A stretch of 64,000 nt of DNA from CAZDXJ01 sp050303615 (GCA_050303615.1 JBNLCC010000015.1:1-64000); one strand, 5' to 3'; shown: positions 9,050 through 19,213, counted from the first letter of the stretch. The notes: a model not told the origin generated them from the sequence alone. Program-made: numbers and translations.

Positions 9050-11935
9050 TTATCCGATATGACTATCGGCATGTTTGGGTAGATGTTCTGTATACAAAGC
9101 CATAAGCTCACTCACCTCTTGGGAAACAGTTTTTACTTCCTTAATATTAGCTGCCAATTTAGGAAATGTTTCTGATTTTTCAAACTCTCTTAACAATTCG
9201 GCAAGCCTTTGCACATCTCCCGATTCAAACAAATAACCATTTTCACCATGCATAACCATTTCTGGTATACCGCCTACATTAGCTGCAATTACTGGAACTC
9301 CAGCCGAAAACGCCTCTCTTACTACTAAAGGTGAATTATCCCTATATGATGGCACCACCAAAACTCGTGCAGAAGCCAAAATATCGGGTAATTGAGCATC
9401 TTCAAAAGCTCCATGGAGATGAATATTGGTATGAGAGTTGGATAAATTAGTAATATGGTTGGTGTATTCAATTATCGGAGAAGAACCCCAGATATCCAAA
9501 GGCAATTCTATATTTGCCTTAATGTAAGCAGAAATCAGATCATGAACACCTTTAAAACCAACTATTGTGCCTACATAAACAATACGATCATGCAGACCTG
9601 ATTTTTTGCTAACAGGAATAATGCCATAAGGATTTAAAACGATTTTCCTATTTAGTACCGGTACAAGTATGTCTTTAAGGTACTTACTAGGAGCAATAAA
9701 ACAATCTACCCCCTCCATTGCAACCTGAATACCTTCCTTCCAAATATTCATATCTGCTTCGGGCTTATCCAAACATTTAGAACAATTTGGAATTGTTGGC
9801 CCATCACAAAGACGACCATCACCACGTATCAAATTGATTCTTGGACAGACAAGATAGTGGTCATGCGCAGTAAACAATACCCTGGCTTCAGAATCCCCAG
9901 CTATCGCCAACAATGTTAGCGGCAATTTAAAAATATGCTGAAAGTGAATAACATCAAAATGTTGACTGGATATAAATTCCTGGAAAAGAACCTCAGTTTT
10001 AGATTCCTGTAATTGCATCAATCCAAAAGTTGAAGTCATTAACTGAAAACAAGCGATCCCATTATAAATGCTCTTTTCAATGTATGGTTCCTGAATTCCA
10101 TCTTTGATGACAGGAAAAAATACCGATACATTTTTCCCCTGTGCAATCATTTCTTTCGCTAATCGGTAAGTATAAATTTCAACACCAGCATGAGCATAGG
10201 GGACAAAGTTGTGTGCTACTAATAAAATGCTTTCATTTAATGATTCACCAGTCTCCTTCATCAAATTTTTTCTATGCTCAGATGCATTAGCTTTACGATC
10301 GACACCTTGCTCAACTGTTAAAAACTGTGCCAATTTGTTGTTGAAAGCATCCATTCTGGAAGCATTCTTGGTATTAATTTTCTCATATGAATTTTGCAGC
10401 AACTGTGTCTGGTGTTCGTTAACTTGAGCGTGTGACATTTCATAATCAGTACTCACCGTCACAATCGGTATTTTTTTAATATCGTAATCGACGATCACAC
10501 GATACAAATAATCCAGATCATCCAATAAAAGATTATTCTCATCAAACCGCCCTAAGCTATAAATCAAATTCTTTTTATGCCCCCAAGTACTTATTGGAGC
10601 AACACATTGCAATAGCCTGGTTTGATTACTTCTGGGGTTAATGCCAACAGCAATAATGTTTCTATCCAGATTACCATTATCAGGAACAAGCTTATGCCTT
10701 GTACAGGTGAAATCGATATCGTTTTTTTTCAACTCTTCAACTACAACCTGAATGTGATTGGCCAAATAAGTATCATTATCATCGAGATAACAAATCACTT
10801 CTCCTTTAGAGAACCGAACGCCTATATTCCTGGCTGCCCCGTTGCTCAATGCGTGTCTAAGCTCTATATAATGAACATGTAAATCGGCATCTGCCACTAT
10901 AGGTCCGGCAGGCCTCCCGCCATTATTGATAACGATTATTTCAATATTCGTGTAACTTTGAGCCTGTATAGAAAAAAGCGCCTCTCGTAATAACGAGATA
11001 TTATTTTGTGTCACAATGACAATTGAGACTAAAGGAATCTTACTTAATGGTCTTACTTGCTCTTTTAGTTCTTGAAGCTTTGCTTTTACAGCTAAAGCCC
11101 TGTCTTGTATCTCGCTTGTTACTTTACCGCCATGATTGATAAACATCTGCGTTTTGATGTTTAGCATATTGAGTATTTCTTCTTCATACCCTAGTATGGA
11201 TACTGGATTCACAGTCTTTAAACAGCGCTCAGTCAATAGCAACGATTCATTTAGATGTTTACCAGAAGAAAATAATTCTGGGTTATTTGACATTTGATTA
11301 CCATGAAACCGATGAACAGCCAAAGGAACATTAACAAACCTTGAACAAACTTTATTAGCCGATAGCCTCAGGAAGTACTCGTAATCTCCCAACGTATAAT
11401 CCTTGGACAAAGGGAACTGATCCAATACTGTTTTTCTAAATAACAGGCTGATCATTGATATGTAACAATCACGACCAAGTAACCGACCAACCTCATCAGG
11501 TCTTTCATGATGGTCAAAATCATCCCAGGCATGGTGACAAAAGTCCTCCATAACACTGCCTGATTTATTAATCCGGACATATCGCCCATACGCAAATCCC
11601 GCATCTGGATTATCATCCAACTCTTTAACCAAAAATGACAAACTGCCAGGCAACCAATAATCATCAGCTGGCAAAAGGGTAATATATTCGCCCTTTGCTA
11701 GATTGAATCCCTTAACAACACTATTTGTTGCACCTAAATTCCGCTCATTGTCTACATAAATTAATCGTTTATCCGATAAAAAGGATTGTATAACCTCATG
11801 AGTATTATCTGTTGATGCATTATTTAATACTATCAATTCAAGATTACTAAACCCCTGATCTAAAACGCTTTTAATTGCTTCAGCGATAAATTGACCATAG
11901 TTATATGCTGGTATAACGACTGAAACTTTAGGCAT
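9050..11935 (-). CDS. Three-domain glycosyltransferase (GT2-GT2-GT4)
   Basis: A 961-residue fusion. Residues about 1-220 are a GT2 domain (VSVVIPAYNYGQFI, LNNASTDNT, LLPADDYW). Residues about 300-520 are a second GT2 domain (VSIVIVTQNNISLLREAL, CYLDDNDTY with a DDND metal site). Residues about 570-950 are a GT-B fold GT4 transferase with an N-terminal acceptor half (HAGVEIYTYRLAKEM) and the donor-binding VVREAFSAGVPVIAANVGG. Three catalytic units suggest it lays down consecutive sugars of one repeat unit. The start at MPKVSV is chosen because GGAGAGG lies just upstream; an ATG nine codons earlier lacks a site. About 130 bases separate it from the dehydratase gene downstream. Confidence 0.87.
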   Translation of the reverse strand: MPKVSVVIPAYNYGQFIAEAIKSVLDQGFSNLELIVLNNASTDNTHEVIQSFLSDKRLIYVDNERNLGATNSVVKGFNLAKGEYITLLPADDYWLPGSLSFLVKELDDNPDAGFAYGRYVRINKSGSVMEDFCHHAWDDFDHHERPDEVGRLLGRDCYISMISLLFRKTVLDQFPLSKDYTLGDYEYFLRLSANKVCSRFVNVPLAVHRFHGNQMSNNPELFSSGKHLNESLLLTERCLKTVNPVSILGYEEEILNMLNIKTQMFINHGGKVTSEIQDRALAVKAKLQELKEQVRPLSKIPLVSIVIVTQNNISLLREALFSIQAQSYTNIEIIVINNGGRPAGPIVADADLHVHYIELRHALSNGAARNIGVRFSKGEVICYLDDNDTYLANHIQVVVEELKKNDIDFTCTRHKLVPDNGNLDRNIIAVGINPRSNQTRLLQCVAPISTWGHKKNLIYSLGRFDENNLLLDDLDYLYRVIVDYDIKKIPIVTVSTDYEMSHAQVNEHQTQLLQNSYEKINTKNASRMDAFNNKLAQFLTVEQGVDRKANASEHRKNLMKETGESLNESILLVAHNFVPYAHAGVEIYTYRLAKEMIAQGKNVSVFFPVIKDGIQEPYIEKSIYNGIACFQLMTSTFGLMQLQESKTEVLFQEFISSQHFDVIHFQHIFKLPLTLLAIAGDSEARVLFTAHDHYLVCPRINLIRGDGRLCDGPTIPNCSKCLDKPEADMNIWKEGIQVAMEGVDCFIAPSKYLKDILVPVLNRKIVLNPYGIIPVSKKSGLHDRIVYVGTIVGFKGVHDLISAYIKANIELPLDIWGSSPIIEYTNHITNLSNSHTNIHLHGAFEDAQLPDILASARVLVVPSYRDNSPLVVREAFSAGVPVIAANVGGIPEMVMHGENGYLFESGDVQRLAELLREFEKSETFPKLAANIKEVKTVSQEVSELMALYTEHLPKHADSHIG

Positions 11936-12098
11936 ATCCTCTCCAATTATTAAAGCCGTCATTTTTTTTACTTTTCCTGCCTGACATAAGTCAGCTCCGT
12001 CTCGAATATTTGATTTGTAGAATAGACATCAACAGCCTTACATCGTTTGAAGAAAAGAAATTACAATGCCATCGAATATGTTATTTAGCTGCATCTGC

Positions 12099-12803
12099 TT
12101 AAAAAATACCTATATGGGTGAAATCAACATCACTATAATAACCTGCTAATTTTTTTATGTTATTTTTAAGATGATCTGGGGTTTCTAAGCCTCTTCCAGA
12201 TACACCTATATTTTTTCTTGTATTTTTTTCAGCCGTTTCAGCTATAGCCTTTAAAACTTCAGTTTCTTCAAAACTCATTTCAAACTGTTCACAAATATGT
12301 TTAACCACTTGATATGGGCTAGCATTCAAATCCTCATAAGTTAACAATAAACCGTTTGGTATATTACTTTTCATCCATGACACATAAAAATTGATATACC
12401 ACGGAATAACCATCTGCATGATAAATTCAAATTTCTTTTCTTTATTCCATACAACTAATTCATCAGGAACATAAGCCATTGGACAAATAATCTCACCTGT
12501 GGACCAATGATCAACTATACTGAAAATAACATCATAAATATTTCTGACTAAAACAACCGTGTTTAAATTATATTGCTTAATGATCCTTTCGGTTGCAGAA
12601 GAACATCTGACATGATGCTGGGCAATAAAATCTATATTTCTATCACATAAATTTTGAACGATATAGCTACAGATTTCCTGCTCTCGACGATCGTACTCTG
12701 GTACTAATGCTACATTATTAATTCCTGGTAAAGAACTCAAAAGGGTCTGTAAAAAAGTCGACCCTGACTTAGGCATACAAGCCAGTAGAATTCTATTATT
12801 CAT
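12099..12803 (-). CDS. Sulfotransferase (PAPS-dependent)
   Basis: Predicted to transfer sulfate from PAPS to a glycan or other acceptor. The N-terminal PKSGSTF is the 5'-phosphosulfate loop; VVLVRNIYDVIFS matches the 3'-phosphate binding segment. Length 234 is in the family range. The ATG overlaps the upstream methyltransferase stop by 8 bases; an adjacent GTG one codon earlier is possible. In the middle of a sugar cluster the likely substrate is a sugar hydroxyl, giving a negatively charged surface glycan, but this is inference. Confidence 0.8.
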   Translation of the reverse strand: MNNRILLACMPKSGSTFLQTLLSSLPGINNVALVPEYDRREQEICSYIVQNLCDRNIDFIAQHHVRCSSATERIIKQYNLNTVVLVRNIYDVIFSIVDHWSTGEIICPMAYVPDELVVWNKEKKFEFIMQMVIPWYINFYVSWMKSNIPNGLLLTYEDLNASPYQVVKHICEQFEMSFEETEVLKAIAETAEKNTRKNIGVSGRGLETPDHLKNNIKKLAGYYSDVDFTHIGIF

Positions 12804-13581
12804 CACAAGTTTTCCTTAAATATCCGTCTGGACTCACAGTAATTAACAGTTTATGCTCGATCTCTTTATCAACTTCAAACTCAGAATGGTCTTCCAAAAA
12901 CATCCGGACAGCAGTTTTGGGGTTGTCATCCTTACCCCATGGCCGATCAGTAAACATATCATCAGGCATATCTTCAATTAAGGTGTCAAAAACTACACAA
13001 TAACTATCAACAGAAACTAATGAAGCATAGGCTTCAAGTTCAGCCAAAACATGTTCATATGTGTGGTTAGAATCGAGGCAAACGAGTATACGTTTGTAGT
13101 CTTGGGCAACCTCGTGCACACGGGCAATAATTTCCGGCGCGATAGATGAACCCTGAATCATCTCAATATTATGAGCCATTGGATGAGATTCAATAGCGCC
13201 TCTATTATGCTCTCGAATATCAATATCGATACCCAACACTCGCCGGCCCGTGGACAGTGGATCAAACCTTTTACCAGATTCAACCGCTTCACAATAATCC
13301 AATAGCGCCAGCATGGATGCCGAGAAAATTAACGAGCCGCCGTGGGCAATTCCAGTTTCTATGATCAAATCAGGTCGAACGGTCCAAATCAACTCCTGCA
13401 TAGCAATTATGTCCTGAGGCAATTGAATCACTGGCCGCCCTAACCATGTGAAATTATATGCATATTTATGGCGTGCAACTTCTCTTACCCATACGCGCGA
13501 CAATGCTTGAACATCTTTATCCCTTTCCAGCCCCCGAACATTTTCTTTCACTTCTTCTATAAATTTCTCAATCTCATTCAT
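12796..13581 (-). CDS. CmcI-family SAM-dependent methyltransferase (cephalosporin hydroxylase family)
   Basis: Matches the family named after cephalosporin hydroxylase CmcI (RPVIQLPQDIIAMQELIW, then LIIETGIAHGGSLIFSASM). Despite the family name these are mostly SAM-dependent O-methyltransferases. Rossmann signature ETGIAHGG lies near residue 76 and an acidic LGIDIDIR near residue 117; LVCLDSNHTYEHV is the family's conserved Asp/His motif. Members are frequent in O-antigen and rhamnan clusters, where they methylate sugars. It overlaps its neighbours on both sides by 8 bases, so it is tightly coupled in the operon. Confidence 0.82.
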   Translation of the reverse strand: MNEIEKFIEEVKENVRGLERDKDVQALSRVWVREVARHKYAYNFTWLGRPVIQLPQDIIAMQELIWTVRPDLIIETGIAHGGSLIFSASMLALLDYCEAVESGKRFDPLSTGRRVLGIDIDIREHNRGAIESHPMAHNIEMIQGSSIAPEIIARVHEVAQDYKRILVCLDSNHTYEHVLAELEAYASLVSVDSYCVVFDTLIEDMPDDMFTDRPWGKDDNPKTAVRMFLEDHSEFEVDKEIEHKLLITVSPDGYLRKTCDE

Positions 13582-14293
13582 GGTTTAAATATTCCTTCCA
13601 ATTAATAGTACCTGAGCACAAACACTCTATTTCTTCAATGCCAACATTCGCAATCATGTCAAGAATCGAAACATAAGGTGTAAATTCACCATGAAGCTGA
13701 GGATAAGCAACCTTTTGATAGTCCATATATTCAACGAGAATTTTTTCATCTTCAAACAGCTGATGGTCAAGATAATTACTTGCACCTAAACCAGTTATAT
13801 ATTTTGTTCCATTCAGAAGCTTAACAATATCAAGTACTCTTTGACTGCTTTTTCCACTAACACCCAAATCACGAATATCAAGAAATTGACACTCCGTAGC
13901 AAACCCTAAATATCTACAACATCGCTCAATCGATGCACGACTCAAATCACCTATTGTTTCTATCGATTGGCTATAAACTTCTTCTACAAGAGATAGCATA
14001 TCTTTTTGATATTTTGCACCTACATATGCTCTTGTTAGCATATTAAGATGCTTGGATCGCCAGTCAGTCTTAGAATTAATCCTAACTTCATCAATTGTTT
14101 GACCGAATTTCAAATGCTCAAGTGGAACTGTTAACCACTTGACGCCTTGAGATGTTTTAATTTGCACACGGTTGACAAAACTACCCTTTGAAAATTGCAC
14201 ATCACCATAGTGGACATAAATATCTGCCAGTCGAATTTGCTCAAAAAGCCCCACCCAGGGGAAAAACATCGGTTGAGAAACAACAACATTCAT
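13574..14293 (-). CDS. WbqC-like family protein
   Basis: A 239-residue member of the WbqC family, widespread in O-antigen clusters. Recognised by the N-terminal VVSQPMFFPWVGLFEQI and NRVQIKTSQGVKWLTVPLE. The biochemical function is not well settled; roles in amino-sugar modification or acylation have been suggested from gene context. It overlaps the GNAT gene by 4 bases and the methyltransferase gene by 8. It reinforces that this is a surface-glycan operon but does not identify the sugar. Confidence 0.85.
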   Translation of the reverse strand: MNVVVSQPMFFPWVGLFEQIRLADIYVHYGDVQFSKGSFVNRVQIKTSQGVKWLTVPLEHLKFGQTIDEVRINSKTDWRSKHLNMLTRAYVGAKYQKDMLSLVEEVYSQSIETIGDLSRASIERCCRYLGFATECQFLDIRDLGVSGKSSQRVLDIVKLLNGTKYITGLGASNYLDHQLFEDEKILVEYMDYQKVAYPQLHGEFTPYVSILDMIANVGIEEIECLCSGTINWKEYLNHE

Positions 14294-14805
14294 GCGTTAA
14301 ATATTTTTTCCATTATCAAAACATCTACAAAATGTTTATCCATGTAAAAATGTTCATGTAAACATCCGCATTCTTGAAATCCTAATTTAATATAAAGGGT
14401 ATGCGCTCGACTATTATTCTTTAACACTTCCAAGAATAGTTTCCTTATATTGAACACCTCAACGAGATACTGCTGCAATAATGATATAGCCTCACTTCCA
14501 TAACCTTTTCCCTGCTCACCTGGTAGTATACATATCCCTAACTTACCTGCTCTATTCAACTGATCAATTGAGATAACTTGTATGAACCCTACTGTTTTAT
14601 TTTCCTTTTTATCTGCAATAACTAAGAAAATATTGTCAGATGGTATTGTTATGTCTCTCAACCATTGCCTAACCTGTTCAATTGAATTTGCTTGTGGACG
14701 AGACATTAGTTGCTGTTGCAAAGAAATATTATTTCGCAGTGAATGCAGAGAGGTAATATCACTTTCTTCCCAAGCCCTCAGAATGATGTTTTTACCTAAA
14801 ATCAT
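14290..14805 (-). CDS. GNAT acetyltransferase (RimJ/RimL type)
   Basis: A 171-residue GNAT fold enzyme. It begins with the RimJ/RimL-like LRAWEESDITSLHSLRN and contains the acetyl-CoA loop ILPGEQGKGYGSEA (Q-x-x-G-x-G/A). The C-terminal NSRAHTLYIKLGFQECG is the usual closing motif. Placed beside a sugar aminotransferase and WbqC, it may N-acetylate a 4-amino sugar; protein N-acetylation is the alternative. Confidence 0.83.
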   Translation of the reverse strand: MILGKNIILRAWEESDITSLHSLRNNISLQQQLMSRPQANSIEQVRQWLRDITIPSDNIFLVIADKKENKTVGFIQVISIDQLNRAGKLGICILPGEQGKGYGSEAISLLQQYLVEVFNIRKLFLEVLKNNSRAHTLYIKLGFQECGCLHEHFYMDKHFVDVLIMEKIFNA

Positions 14806-14823
14806 ATCACTTAATATTTTTAA

Positions 14824-15984
14824 TTAAAGGAAGTAATAACTCAAATTTCTATTTTTGAATGCAGCAATATCATCAATCATTTTTTTTGCAAATGATGGAT
14901 TTAAACCCACCCAAATAGTGTTTATTTCTTTTGGTAATTCCTTTGGTGACACAATGGAAATACCATTTTGTTTTTTTCCTTGCAAAAAAGGATTTTGGTC
15001 AACTATACATTCAACTCTGTCATGTGTTTTGATCATTGCTGAAATAAATGAACCATAAAAACCAGCACCATAAATTGCTAATTTTCTATTTGCCGGTATT
15101 TTTTTTTCAACTTTTCTAATATTGTTTCCTGCTTCCATCCAAAAGTTAGATATTTTTTGTGCTTTTTTATCAACCGACATCACCTCATCTAGAGTCGGTA
15201 AAGAATTTTCAAATAAACTTCCATCCATTTTTTTAGCCACAAAAACCAATGCACCCTTATGCGCCATTTCATCTATTTCGATTACATGAAATCCAGTATT
15301 TTGCATTAAGTACTTCAACGAAATAGGAGTAAAATGATTAATGTGATCAACCACAATCATATCTGCAGAATTCGTGAAAACATTTGGGACGATACCATAA
15401 AAAATGCCGCCAACTTTTAAAACTCTATACACATTACGTAGTGCCTCCTGAGGCTTGGCCATATGTTCTAATGAAAAAAATGATGTCACCACATCGAACT
15501 GATTTTCCCAGGAGATTGGGATTTCAAAAGTTGCCCAACTCTCTCTCGATAAAAATTTACTCCAAAATGGTTCATAACGTTCACTTACATCGAATAAGTA
15601 TGGCCTTACATCCTTATATAAATTTAAAAGCTCTCGCATCGTAGAACTTTTAGCACAGCCATAATCAAGAATTTTCATATTTTGGTAAACCGGAACTTTC
15701 GATACTAGCGTATTAACTTGATGACTTGTTCGATAGACATTGAGGCCATTTATCACTTCATATATCTGATCCTCATCTTCGCTGCTAATCAGAATATCGT
15801 AATCTTTATCATAATAACCATCTATATTTTCTATTTCTTCACTTTGTAAATGTCCACACTGTGTACAGAAATAGACCAGTACCGTTCCCTCATAAACAGT
15901 ACATAATGATGTCAGTGATTTTGATGATTGAGATTTATATAAAATCTTTTCCAACACGCTATTACAAACATTACACATCATCAT
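14824..15984 (-). CDS. SAM-dependent methyltransferase with zinc-finger head and sugar C-methyltransferase-like tail
   Basis: 386 residues. The N-terminus has two Cys pairs (CNVC and CTQCG), a likely zinc site. A Rossmann methyltransferase core follows (MKILDYGCAKSSTMREL near residue 100, FFSLEHMAKPQEAL). The C-terminal third is a second Rossmann segment (KLAIYGAGFYGSFISAMI). This layout resembles the NovU/TylCIII C-methyltransferases but is more divergent than the clear C-methyltransferase in the same cluster. The start is the ATG preceded by AGGAG; it overlaps the dioxygenase stop codon in ATGA. O- versus C-methylation cannot be decided. Confidence 0.78.
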   Translation of the reverse strand: MMMCNVCNSVLEKILYKSQSSKSLTSLCTVYEGTVLVYFCTQCGHLQSEEIENIDGYYDKDYDILISSEDEDQIYEVINGLNVYRTSHQVNTLVSKVPVYQNMKILDYGCAKSSTMRELLNLYKDVRPYLFDVSERYEPFWSKFLSRESWATFEIPISWENQFDVVTSFFSLEHMAKPQEALRNVYRVLKVGGIFYGIVPNVFTNSADMIVVDHINHFTPISLKYLMQNTGFHVIEIDEMAHKGALVFVAKKMDGSLFENSLPTLDEVMSVDKKAQKISNFWMEAGNNIRKVEKKIPANRKLAIYGAGFYGSFISAMIKTHDRVECIVDQNPFLQGKKQNGISIVSPKELPKEINTIWVGLNPSFAKKMIDDIAAFKNRNLSYYFL

Positions 15985-16841
15985 AATTCTCCTATATCCG
16001 CACATAACTCCGGATGAACTTTTTTAAAATCCATGCCTGCTGCATACGAGCCCTTCCAGCCATGAGCCAACCCCGTTGGTTCATTAAAATTAAAATAACG
16101 AAACTGCATGGACCACCTTGATCGCTGACTTCTATTCAGCCCTGATGCATGTAACACCAAGAAATCGATTATCACCAAATCACCTGGTTCGGTTAATGGC
16201 ATTATATGCGTATATTTTTCCAACAAAGCTTTTTCATTTTTTAATGTCAATGAATATGCTCCAGCTTTATCAGTTTTTTTTGAATCCTGAGTAAACACAG
16301 GAACTGGGCCTTCACGATGAGATCCTAGACACAATTCTACAGGCCCCATATCTTCAGTCACCTTGACAAGAGGACTCCAATAAACTAATCCATCAAGGCT
16401 ACGTAGCTGCGCGGGGTATTCTTGATGCCAATTTGCACGAAACCTATCTTCATTTGGGTTATCAATCCTTATGCCAGACCCTCCAGCAGCAATAGCCGGA
16501 AATGCTCCCGGCCTCAATTCTAGAAAAAGCTGCTCATGTACTGGATGAGTGAGCAATCTAACAAATGCTGGAATTTGTTTAACGGCATCATAAATTTCTG
16601 AACCAAAAGTACGATCCAGAGCAATTAATTGTTGAAATCCTACATCAAAAGTCCCTGGTGAAAATTTAGATTGATTAATATATATATGATTTTTTTTTAA
16701 AATCAGGCCAATTATTTTATGGATGGCTTTTTGTATTGGTATAATATCCTGCTCTAGATCATAAAAATTCTTGATTACCAAAACGCCATTCCGAACAAAT
16801 TCAGCTTTTTGATTATCGTTAAGTAAACTCTTAATTTTCAC
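15981..16841 (-). CDS. Phytanoyl-CoA dioxygenase (PhyH) family oxygenase
   Basis: A predicted Fe(II)/2-oxoglutarate enzyme of 286 residues. NWHQEYP gives the first facial-triad His with a Glu in place of the more usual Asp. GDLVIIDFLVLHASGLN carries the distal His and SRWSMQFRYF the 2-oxoglutarate-binding Arg. PhyH proteins in glycan clusters may hydroxylate or oxidise sugars or lipid moieties. The HxE variant is unusual but occurs in the cupin superfamily. It sits between an aminotransferase and a methyltransferase gene and overlaps the latter by ATGA. Confidence 0.78.
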   Translation of the reverse strand: MKIKSLLNDNQKAEFVRNGVLVIKNFYDLEQDIIPIQKAIHKIIGLILKKNHIYINQSKFSPGTFDVGFQQLIALDRTFGSEIYDAVKQIPAFVRLLTHPVHEQLFLELRPGAFPAIAAGGSGIRIDNPNEDRFRANWHQEYPAQLRSLDGLVYWSPLVKVTEDMGPVELCLGSHREGPVPVFTQDSKKTDKAGAYSLTLKNEKALLEKYTHIMPLTEPGDLVIIDFLVLHASGLNRSQRSRWSMQFRYFNFNEPTGLAHGWKGSYAAGMDFKKVHPELCADIGEL

Positions 16842-16877
16842 AACACGACTTTCCTGGAATACATTGTTTGTTATCTA

Positions 16878-17984
16878 TCAATCATCTCGAATTAAATGTT
16901 TTTTCACATTAAAGATTACTCTATCCATTTCTGCTTCAGCCAAATCATAATAACTAGGCAAATTGATTGCATATTTATATACGCCATAACTGACAGCATT
17001 ATCCTTCTTGATTTCAAACATCGGCAACATGCTCAACGGCCAAAAGAAAACTCGACAATCAATATTTTCCTCCTTGAACGCTGCAAAAAAAGCTTCTCTA
17101 TTAAACGCAACATCGTCAATTAAAATAGTTGGCATCCAGAATCCATTTTTAGTTTCTTCCGACTCTGGGTTCAATCTCAGAGTTAATCCCCTTAAATTCA
17201 TAGCATAATATAAAAATACTCGCCTCTTATTTTCAATTAGATCGTCTATACGCTCCATCTGAGCACATCCAATTGCAGCCTGAACATTTGACATTTTGTA
17301 TTTAAAACCCACCATATCTGCCCAGAATTGTTTATTTTGTTTTCGGGAGCGACCATGGTTAGAGAGCGTTAATACAGTTTCATATAACTCTTCATCATTG
17401 GTAACAAACATTCCTCCCTCACCCGTAGTTATGGTTTTTGTCCCATGAAATGAAAAACTCCCAAATATCCCCATACTTCCTGCTCGTTTACCATGATAGA
17501 TCGAGCCAATTGCTTCTGCCGCATCCTCAATAACCGGGATGCCATACTTTTTGCCAATAGCCAGCAACTGTTCCATATCACACAAATTGCCGTATAGATG
17601 AACGGCAATAATAGCTTTGGTCTTTGGTGTAATTGCTGCCTCTACCTGCATAGGATCAATGCACCAGCTATCAGGAAGAATATCTACGAATATGGGCTTA
17701 GCCCCTAAGTGCACAATTGGTGAAGCTGTGGCAATCCAATTGGTATCCGCCAATATCACTTCATCTCCTGGACCAATACCAAGTGCCGCCATTCCCATAT
17801 GTAACGCACCGGTGCAACTTGACGTTGCAATGGCATATTTGACACCCAGATGTTGTTTAAATAACTCTTCAAATCTATTTATATAATCGTAACAATGTTC
17901 ACCCCAACCATTTCGGGCTGCATCTGTAGCATATTTAACTTCTAGATCTGTTATTGAAGGTTTAGTATAATAAATTCGATTCAT
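16878..17984 (-). CDS. DegT/DnrJ/EryC1/StrS-type sugar aminotransferase
   Basis: A PLP-dependent enzyme of 368 residues that aminates a keto-sugar nucleotide. The motif SFHGTKTITTGEGGM contains the Schiff-base Lys, so it is an aminotransferase and not an RfbH-type 3-dehydrase, which has His there. VIEDAAEAIGS carries the Asp that contacts the pyridine nitrogen. The protein resembles perosamine synthases, which aminate C4 of 4-keto-6-deoxy sugars. The start at MNRIYY overlaps the upstream C-methyltransferase stop codon in ATGA. Either 4-keto sugar made in this cluster could be its substrate. Confidence 0.9.
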   Translation of the reverse strand: MNRIYYTKPSITDLEVKYATDAARNGWGEHCYDYINRFEELFKQHLGVKYAIATSSCTGALHMGMAALGIGPGDEVILADTNWIATASPIVHLGAKPIFVDILPDSWCIDPMQVEAAITPKTKAIIAVHLYGNLCDMEQLLAIGKKYGIPVIEDAAEAIGSIYHGKRAGSMGIFGSFSFHGTKTITTGEGGMFVTNDEELYETVLTLSNHGRSRKQNKQFWADMVGFKYKMSNVQAAIGCAQMERIDDLIENKRRVFLYYAMNLRGLTLRLNPESEETKNGFWMPTILIDDVAFNREAFFAAFKEENIDCRVFFWPLSMLPMFEIKKDNAVSYGVYKYAINLPSYYDLAEAEMDRVIFNVKKHLIRDD

Positions 17985-19213
17985 TGTTTTTCTACCGAAA
18001 TTAACTCGGGTATCACTACCACCCACTTAGTATCTGATGAAACAAAGTCAGAGTTCTGAGCAACAACCTCATCAGCAATATTCCAAGGCAAAACTAAAAC
18101 AATCTTGGGTTTTATACCTTTTAGCTGATCTGGCGCCAAAATCGGAATATGACTACCAGGTAAATATTTTCCTTGTTTGGACTTTGCCGCATCAAACACA
18201 GCTAGCACTAAATCAGGCTTAACGCCCACATAATTTAGTAAGGTATTTCCTTTTGCTGCAGCGCCATAAGCTACCACCCTTTCTCCCTTAGTTTTTTTCT
18301 CCAGTAGAAAGATCAATAGATTATCCTTAATCATATCAACTCGGCGCTGAAAGGTTTGATAAATCTCTAGTGATCGCATACCGTAACCTAATTCCTGATT
18401 AAGAATTTTAACTACCGACTCACGCATCTGCCTTTCATCCTCTTGATGACAAGCATAAATACGCAAACTTCCACCATGTGTAGATAATTGTTCAACATCA
18501 AAAATCTTTAGACCCGCCTGTTTAAAAATAAGAGTCACTGTAGAAAGTGACAAATATGAAAAATGTTCATGATAAACCGTATCGAATTGACAAAATTCAA
18601 TCAGCTTCATCAAATGAGGAAATTCAAGGGTAATCACCCCTCCTGGTTTTAGTATTGTTTTTAAACCATTTGTAAAATCATTTATAGCCGGCACATGTGC
18701 ATAAACATTATTACCTACAACCAAGTCTGCCTGCTTACCTTGCTCCTTTAATCTTTGAGCCACAGCCTGTCCAAAAAACTCTCTCAACACAGGCACACCA
18801 TGTTTTTCCGCTTCATCTGCCGTACTATCAGTCGGTTCTATCCCCAGGCAAGGAATGTTTCTATTTACAAAATTCTTCAGTAAATAGCCGTCATTCGATG
18901 CTATTTCAATAACAAAATTATTTTCATTAAGCTCCAATAAGTTAATTATCTTTTCTGAATACTGCTTAGCATGTTCAACCCAGCTGGATGATGTTGATGA
19001 GAAGTAGGCATAATCGGGAGAAAACAATTCATTGGCTGATACACAATCTTCCGTTTGCACTAACCAACATTGATCACAAACTTTAAGTTTTAACGGATAA
19101 TATAATTCGGGTTTAGCCAGATCTGACTTATTCAAATAAGCATTTGAAGGCGGTGCAAACCCCAGATCAAGAAAAGTATGTTCAAGAAATGAATTACAGT
19201 GTCGACAATTCAT
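17981..19213 (-). CDS. Nucleotide-sugar C-methyltransferase (TylCIII/NovU/TcaB9 type)
   Basis: 410 residues with the three-part layout of sugar C3-methyltransferases. First comes a zinc-binding head (CRHC and CDQCW), then a SAM-binding core (VIEIASNDGYLLKNF) and the family's catalytic VYHEHFSYLS motif. The C-terminal Rossmann tail follows (RVVAYGAAAKGNTLLNY). It would add a methyl branch to a 4-keto sugar. It lies directly after a 3,5-epimerase, CDP-glucose dehydratase and cytidylyltransferase, so the substrate is probably CDP-linked. Related enzymes make branched sugars such as virenose or mycarose. It overlaps both neighbours by ATGA. Confidence 0.9.
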   Translation of the reverse strand: MNCRHCNSFLEHTFLDLGFAPPSNAYLNKSDLAKPELYYPLKLKVCDQCWLVQTEDCVSANELFSPDYAYFSSTSSSWVEHAKQYSEKIINLLELNENNFVIEIASNDGYLLKNFVNRNIPCLGIEPTDSTADEAEKHGVPVLREFFGQAVAQRLKEQGKQADLVVGNNVYAHVPAINDFTNGLKTILKPGGVITLEFPHLMKLIEFCQFDTVYHEHFSYLSLSTVTLIFKQAGLKIFDVEQLSTHGGSLRIYACHQEDERQMRESVVKILNQELGYGMRSLEIYQTFQRRVDMIKDNLLIFLLEKKTKGERVVAYGAAAKGNTLLNYVGVKPDLVLAVFDAAKSKQGKYLPGSHIPILAPDQLKGIKPKIVLVLPWNIADEVVAQNSDFVSSDTKWVVVIPELISVEKQ

